Assembly (NCBI GenBank): GCA_965224735.1
Contig: OZ245059.1
Span: forward strand, 124,001-188,000
Direction of reading: 5' to 3'
DNA length: 64,000 bases
DNA from: Robiginitomaculum_A sp036478535
GTDB lineage: Bacteria > Pseudomonadota > Alphaproteobacteria > Caulobacterales > Maricaulaceae
Of this stretch, positions 60,680 through 64,000 are shown one piece after another (position 1 is the stretch's first letter; each line of letters starts with the position of its first letter). The position numbers and the translations under genes were made by a program. The notes beneath the pieces were generated by a model. It did no database searches and had not been told where the DNA came from. It saw only the letters and a list, made by a program, of their open reading frames with translations.

Positions 60680-62647
60680 TTATTTTTCATATGGGTTATG
60701 AACAAAGGGTTGGCCTGCTGTATTTTCTGGTACCTGACCTAAAACGGGGATGTCCCCAACAGGCCCAGTAAATGTTTCTGTAAAAGCTTCTGGCTGACTT
60801 GCTATTCCATTATAGGCCTGAGGGTGACTGCTCGCCAACGGAGTACCCATATGCGGGACGTTGCCATCTGCATAAACTGGCTCAGGTTGAGCATTGGGCG
60901 CATATGGATCGCGCGGCGTTTGGTTGACATAAGGTTGCTGCTGCATAGAAGAATCAAAGACTGGCTGTGCTTGCTCATAAGCCGCAGGCGCATACTCAGG
61001 CGCATACTCAGGCACACTATCTGGAATAGGGTCTTCTCTTCTATAAGGCTCAGGCTCCATCTCAGGCGCTTCAGCAGGCATTTTATAATCATCATAGCTT
61101 GGCACTACGGCAGCGCCAACTGGCACCATATGCTGGCGGTGATCAGCACCATAAAGTTTCGGATCTAGGAACACACGCAACAGGGCGAGCATGAACACTG
61201 TGAACAGGGATGCTAGTGTGGCGAGCGAGAACATAATTTTTTTCATATTACGATCTTTGCGCGGAATAGACGGACGCGCAATTTCCGTAATATTACTGCC
61301 ACCACTATCTTGTTGTAATTGGCTAACAATATTTTCTTGTTCCTTTGCTGTCAGATTTATCACTTGCGTTTCTAAGGACGTGCGTTGGCGCATAAGATTA
61401 TTATAAACGGGGCCAAGTTTGCGCATACGCTTTACCTTGCCAACGGCTTGATTAACTTGCGCTACCAATACGGTTTCTTGCTCGCGGTAACTATCTGCTT
61501 GTGCTTGGTATGTGTTTCTTTGGTCCATCAATTTTTGATGGGTTGGATTTGGCCCAACGCGGCGACCGCCATTAGGTTTACCGCCATAGGCATTGATTTG
61601 TGCGCGCAGTTCTCTAATCTCGGCTTGTTTGGCTTTAACTGGATTACTATTTGGTAAATATTTCGCCAAAAGTTGGCGTTTCTCAAGTTCGGCTTGCGCT
61701 AATCTTTGCGAAGCTCTATCATCAATATAAAGATCAATGGTTTGCGGTTGTGCCCGTAGCTGGTCTTCCGTTGTTGCCAAAGCCGTTTCGGCGGCCATAA
61801 GTTGCCCCCGTAATTTATTGAGATCGGTGCGCAGGGTTTCCGCACGTTTTTGTACGCCCTTTTGCTCGGCGCCAAATTCAGAAATATTATTTTTGTTCAA
61901 AATATGTTGAATTTTATCTTCAATGGTTTTCAACTGCTCTTCCGTTGCCCTGCGGCGCTCGGACACATCATCGCTCACCTCAGAAACAAATTTTTCTTTA
62001 CGAAAAATTAAATATGCGCTCATGAAGGCATCTAGAGTTTTTACAGCAACTTCACCATCTTCATGCTTATAAGCTAGATCGACTATATAGGCTTTTGGTT
62101 TTTGCAATACCGTATATGATTTTTCTACCATTTTCACAATATCGTTCCAACGGTCATTTTTATCACGCTCTCCCGCTTTGACATACTTTTTATAAAGTTT
62201 GGGCGCAAATCGCTCTCCACCAACTTCTGGATCATCAATCATTTTATGAATAACTTCATCAATTAAGGCAGAGTTCTTAATAATAGCAACCTCAGTTGAA
62301 ACAACCATATCTGGTGTAATAGTAATTCCTGTTTGATTGCTCCCTGTCGCAGAATCATAAACATATGATGAGCCAATTTTTACAAACAAACGTCCATCCG
62401 CTAAATATTGGCGTTTTATATCTTTGGTGAACCACCATGACGCCCCTATAAGAAAAATAAGCGCAATCAGCATCCAAGGGAGTTGCCGTAAAAATGATTT
62501 AGGAATTTCAGACAGGCGAATACTTGGCATACCATTGGCATAATCACCAATAGTCATATTACTGCCCCCAGAATTACCTCCAGAGCCATAACCACCTGAG
62601 TTACTGCCAGAACTATCAGTAAGCAAATTTCGTCCTTTCAAGGCCAT
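60680..62647 (-). CDS. Wzz/GumC-type polysaccharide copolymerase with a Tyr/Pro-rich tail
   Basis: 655 residues. TM1 is near residues 52-70 (LPWMLIALIFLIGASWWF) and TM2 near 470-492 (IMFSLATLASLFTVFMLALL). Between them lie the Wzz domain and a long periplasmic coiled coil (ERRRATEEQLKTIEDKIQHI, GQLMAAETALATTEDQLRAQ), with a GNVR-like region near 340. After TM2 a disordered cytosolic tail of about 150 residues contains roughly ten tyrosines amid Pro, Glu and Gln (DDYKMPAEAPEMEPEPYRRE, EYAPEYAPAAYEQAQ). It governs chain length and contacts the Wza-like exporter. Immediately upstream of the BY-kinase-like gene. Confidence 0.9.
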   Translation of the reverse strand: MALKGRNLLTDSSGSNSGGYGSGGNSGGSNMTIGDYANGMPSIRLSEIPKSFLRQLPWMLIALIFLIGASWWFTKDIKRQYLADGRLFVKIGSSYVYDSATGSNQTGITITPDMVVSTEVAIIKNSALIDEVIHKMIDDPEVGGERFAPKLYKKYVKAGERDKNDRWNDIVKMVEKSYTVLQKPKAYIVDLAYKHEDGEVAVKTLDAFMSAYLIFRKEKFVSEVSDDVSERRRATEEQLKTIEDKIQHILNKNNISEFGAEQKGVQKRAETLRTDLNKLRGQLMAAETALATTEDQLRAQPQTIDLYIDDRASQRLAQAELEKRQLLAKYLPNSNPVKAKQAEIRELRAQINAYGGKPNGGRRVGPNPTHQKLMDQRNTYQAQADSYREQETVLVAQVNQAVGKVKRMRKLGPVYNNLMRQRTSLETQVINLTAKEQENIVSQLQQDSGGSNITEIARPSIPRKDRNMKKIMFSLATLASLFTVFMLALLRVFLDPKLYGADHRQHMVPVGAAVVPSYDDYKMPAEAPEMEPEPYRREDPIPDSVPEYAPEYAPAAYEQAQPVFDSSMQQQPYVNQTPRDPYAPNAQPEPVYADGNVPHMGTPLASSHPQAYNGIASQPEAFTETFTGPVGDIPVLGQVPENTAGQPFVHNPYEK

Positions 62648-62769
62648 AGCCCATCCTCATTGCAAAGTTAAATCGTTAACGCACAAGACCTTCTAAAATT
62701 TAACAATTCCTTATCCATTTTTACTAACACTTGAACACCATGATTAATTTCTGATTAAGGTTGGTTAAA

Positions 62770-63687
62770 ATGCAAAAAATAGTCAAAATTGTCGCTTTTG
62801 GCGGGGGCATAGCCCTCTTTGCGGGCTTTTTGGGCGGGTGTTCGCCCCAATCTGCTATGCATCCTTATGCAAAAACGAATCACTTGCGCACTCAAAACAC
62901 CTATAAAATTAACCATAATCTTCCATATTATAATGCCCGCTATGGCAATATTGGTCAGAAAATGGGCGGCCCTAGTAGAAAATATGCTAACCGTTATAAC
63001 CAATTGCGGGGGCGCAAAACAGGCGCCGACCAACAGCGTGCACCTCTACCAGGCCCGCTTGATATGTTCCAGCGCTGGATCGACTATGAGCCGCAATATA
63101 CGCTTTATCCTGGCGATCAAATCGATGTGGTGGTGCAAACTGCGCCCGAACTATCCAGAACTCTGACCGTAGGGCCAGATGGACGTATTTCCATGCCGAT
63201 GACAGACCCAATTATGGTTGCAGGCCGTCCACTTCCCTATGTGAAGAAAGCTTTGCAGGCTGAGCTGGGCAAACAATTACGGGACTCTACGCTCGCGGTG
63301 ACAACACGCGCCTTTGCTCCACAGCAAATTTATGTGGGGGGTGAAGTTGGCCAGCAAGGAACATATACATTATCTGGGCCTATTGGCTCACTAGAAGCCG
63401 TGATTATGGCGGGCGGATTTCTACCATCCGCTAAAACCAAAGAAGTGGCGATTTTACGCCGCGCGCCCAATGGCAACCTCATGATCAGAACCATCAATCA
63501 TAAAGGCGGTATGCGCAATATTCGCTCGTACGCTGACAATATGCAACTAAGGCGCGGCGATATAATCTTTGTACCGCGCAGCAATATCGCAGAAATCGGG
63601 CTGTTTATGCAGCAATATTTCCGTGACGCTCTCCCGTTCCAGCCAACACTAAGTTATAATATTGGCAACCAGATTAACGGCAATTAA
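62770..63687 (+). CDS. Wza/GumB-like polysaccharide export lipoprotein
   Basis: 305 residues from ATG 62770; a TTG at 62761 is possible. A signal with lipobox LGGC (near residue 24) anchors it in the outer membrane. The Poly_export domain is YTLYPGDQIDVVVQTAPELS near residue 113, DGRISMPMTDP near 137, then SLBB-like APQQIYVGGEVGQQGTYTLS near 182 and RRGDIIFVPRSNIAEIG near the C-terminus. It forms the outer-membrane exit for the polymer. Divergent from the copolymerase gene with a 122-bp shared promoter region. Confidence 0.92.
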   Translation: MQKIVKIVAFGGGIALFAGFLGGCSPQSAMHPYAKTNHLRTQNTYKINHNLPYYNARYGNIGQKMGGPSRKYANRYNQLRGRKTGADQQRAPLPGPLDMFQRWIDYEPQYTLYPGDQIDVVVQTAPELSRTLTVGPDGRISMPMTDPIMVAGRPLPYVKKALQAELGKQLRDSTLAVTTRAFAPQQIYVGGEVGQQGTYTLSGPIGSLEAVIMAGGFLPSAKTKEVAILRRAPNGNLMIRTINHKGGMRNIRSYADNMQLRRGDIIFVPRSNIAEIGLFMQQYFRDALPFQPTLSYNIGNQINGN

Positions 63688-63699
63688 GTGTATTATACT

Positions 63700-64000
63700 T
63701 TAAGCAGCTTGGTTTTTTGCAACAGCTGCGCAGTTTTTCGCAAACCATCTGCGGGCTGCGCGTAGTGCCAGCGTAATATCTTCCTTATCCATTTCATTAG
63801 ACAATTCGTTTTTATACGCTTTAGCAGGCTGTGATCCCATCATTGCCGCGAGCGAAAACCATTTATGAGCCTCAATGAGGTCTGGTCCCTGATCTTCATG
63901 GTCTGTGGAATATATTAAGCCAAGACGGAACAAATCCGCAGCTTCTGCTTTTGCGTAAATAGCCTCGCGGGCTTCTTGTACTTCAACATCTGTAAAGGCC
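63700..64000 (-). CDS. Sel1-repeat protein (C-terminal part, runs off the window)
   Basis: The frame is open from base 64000 to the stop at 63700, about 99 codons. AKAEAADLFRLGLIYSTDHE and DLIEAHKWFSLAAMMGSQPA are a Sel1/TPR-like repeat, followed by a helical tail (NELSNEMDKEDITLALRAAR). Such proteins occur widely in alphaproteobacteria as single-gene Sel1 proteins and probably mediate protein contacts. The N-terminus is outside the window. Confidence 0.85.
   Translation of the reverse strand, partial: AFTDVEVQEAREAIYAKAEAADLFRLGLIYSTDHEDQGPDLIEAHKWFSLAAMMGSQPAKAYKNELSNEMDKEDITLALRAARRWFAKNCAAVAKNQAA

Noticed and set aside
1..64000. CRISPR array
   Set aside because: No regularly spaced short repeats with unique spacers; the tandem repeats seen are coding (6574-6681, 28559-28630).

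Overview
The window looks like chromosomal DNA of an alphaproteobacterium, probably from the Caulobacterales/Maricaulales/Hyphomonadaceae side of the class. It carries a CcrM-type GANTC adenine methyltransferase next to rnhB, the smc - DsbA-like - dciA - mutY neighbourhood, a NifU-like - yidD - thrS run, ptsP - lysC, a small alphaproteobacterial Lys-rich protein, and a Psp operon driven by PspF and sigma-54. The exact genus cannot be named from sequence reading alone.

Layout. 1-6.1 kb: core genes (smc 5' part, two DsbA-like proteins, dciA, mutY, ccrM, rnhB). 6.2-11.4 kb: a secreted repeat protein, the TIGR04283/TIGR04282 transferase pair, an S24-family repressor with an inverted-repeat operator, and an AGE-epimerase + mannose-1-phosphate guanylyltransferase pair bordered by short repeats. 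11.8-24.2 kb: core metabolism and envelope glycosylation (NifU-like, yidD, thrS, O-antigen ligase-like, GT2s, GT39, YaiI, ptsP, lysC, ubiG). 24.3-25.9 kb: decayed DNA with a frameshifted antitoxin fragment and a frameshifted lipoprotein. 25.9-30.3 kb: a complete, extended Psp envelope-stress locus (pspF divergent from two microprotein genes, pspA, pspB, pspC, a small exported protein and a GIN-domain protein). 30.3-34.4 kb: mnmC, a GT4, marC, yggT.

34.6-52.5 kb is an accessory island ending at the 3' end of a tRNA-Ser(GCU) gene. It holds six different insertion-sequence families (IS110, IS200/IS605, IS3, IS5, IS630, IS30), a decaying OLD-like ATPase, three orphan Rhs C-terminal toxin tips each followed by a likely immunity gene, a CdiA/FHA C-terminal fragment with a PD-(D/E)xK-type nuclease tip plus a DUF6572-type immunity gene, a second orphan CdiA-like module, cspA, and an intact ApeA-like HEPN anti-phage gene. 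Two 520-bp direct repeats in the Rhs core and two 115-bp repeats in the Cdi modules show how toxin tips were shuffled. No integrase, full-length rhs or cdiA/cdiB is present.

52.9-63.7 kb is a Wzx/Wzy-type polysaccharide locus: a priming sugar transferase, flippase, two GT2s, a polysaccharide deacetylase, polymerase/ligase, an odd BY-kinase-like ATPase lacking the Walker A lysine, a GumC/Wzz-like copolymerase with a Tyr-rich tail, and a Wza-like export lipoprotein. The window ends inside a Sel1-repeat gene.
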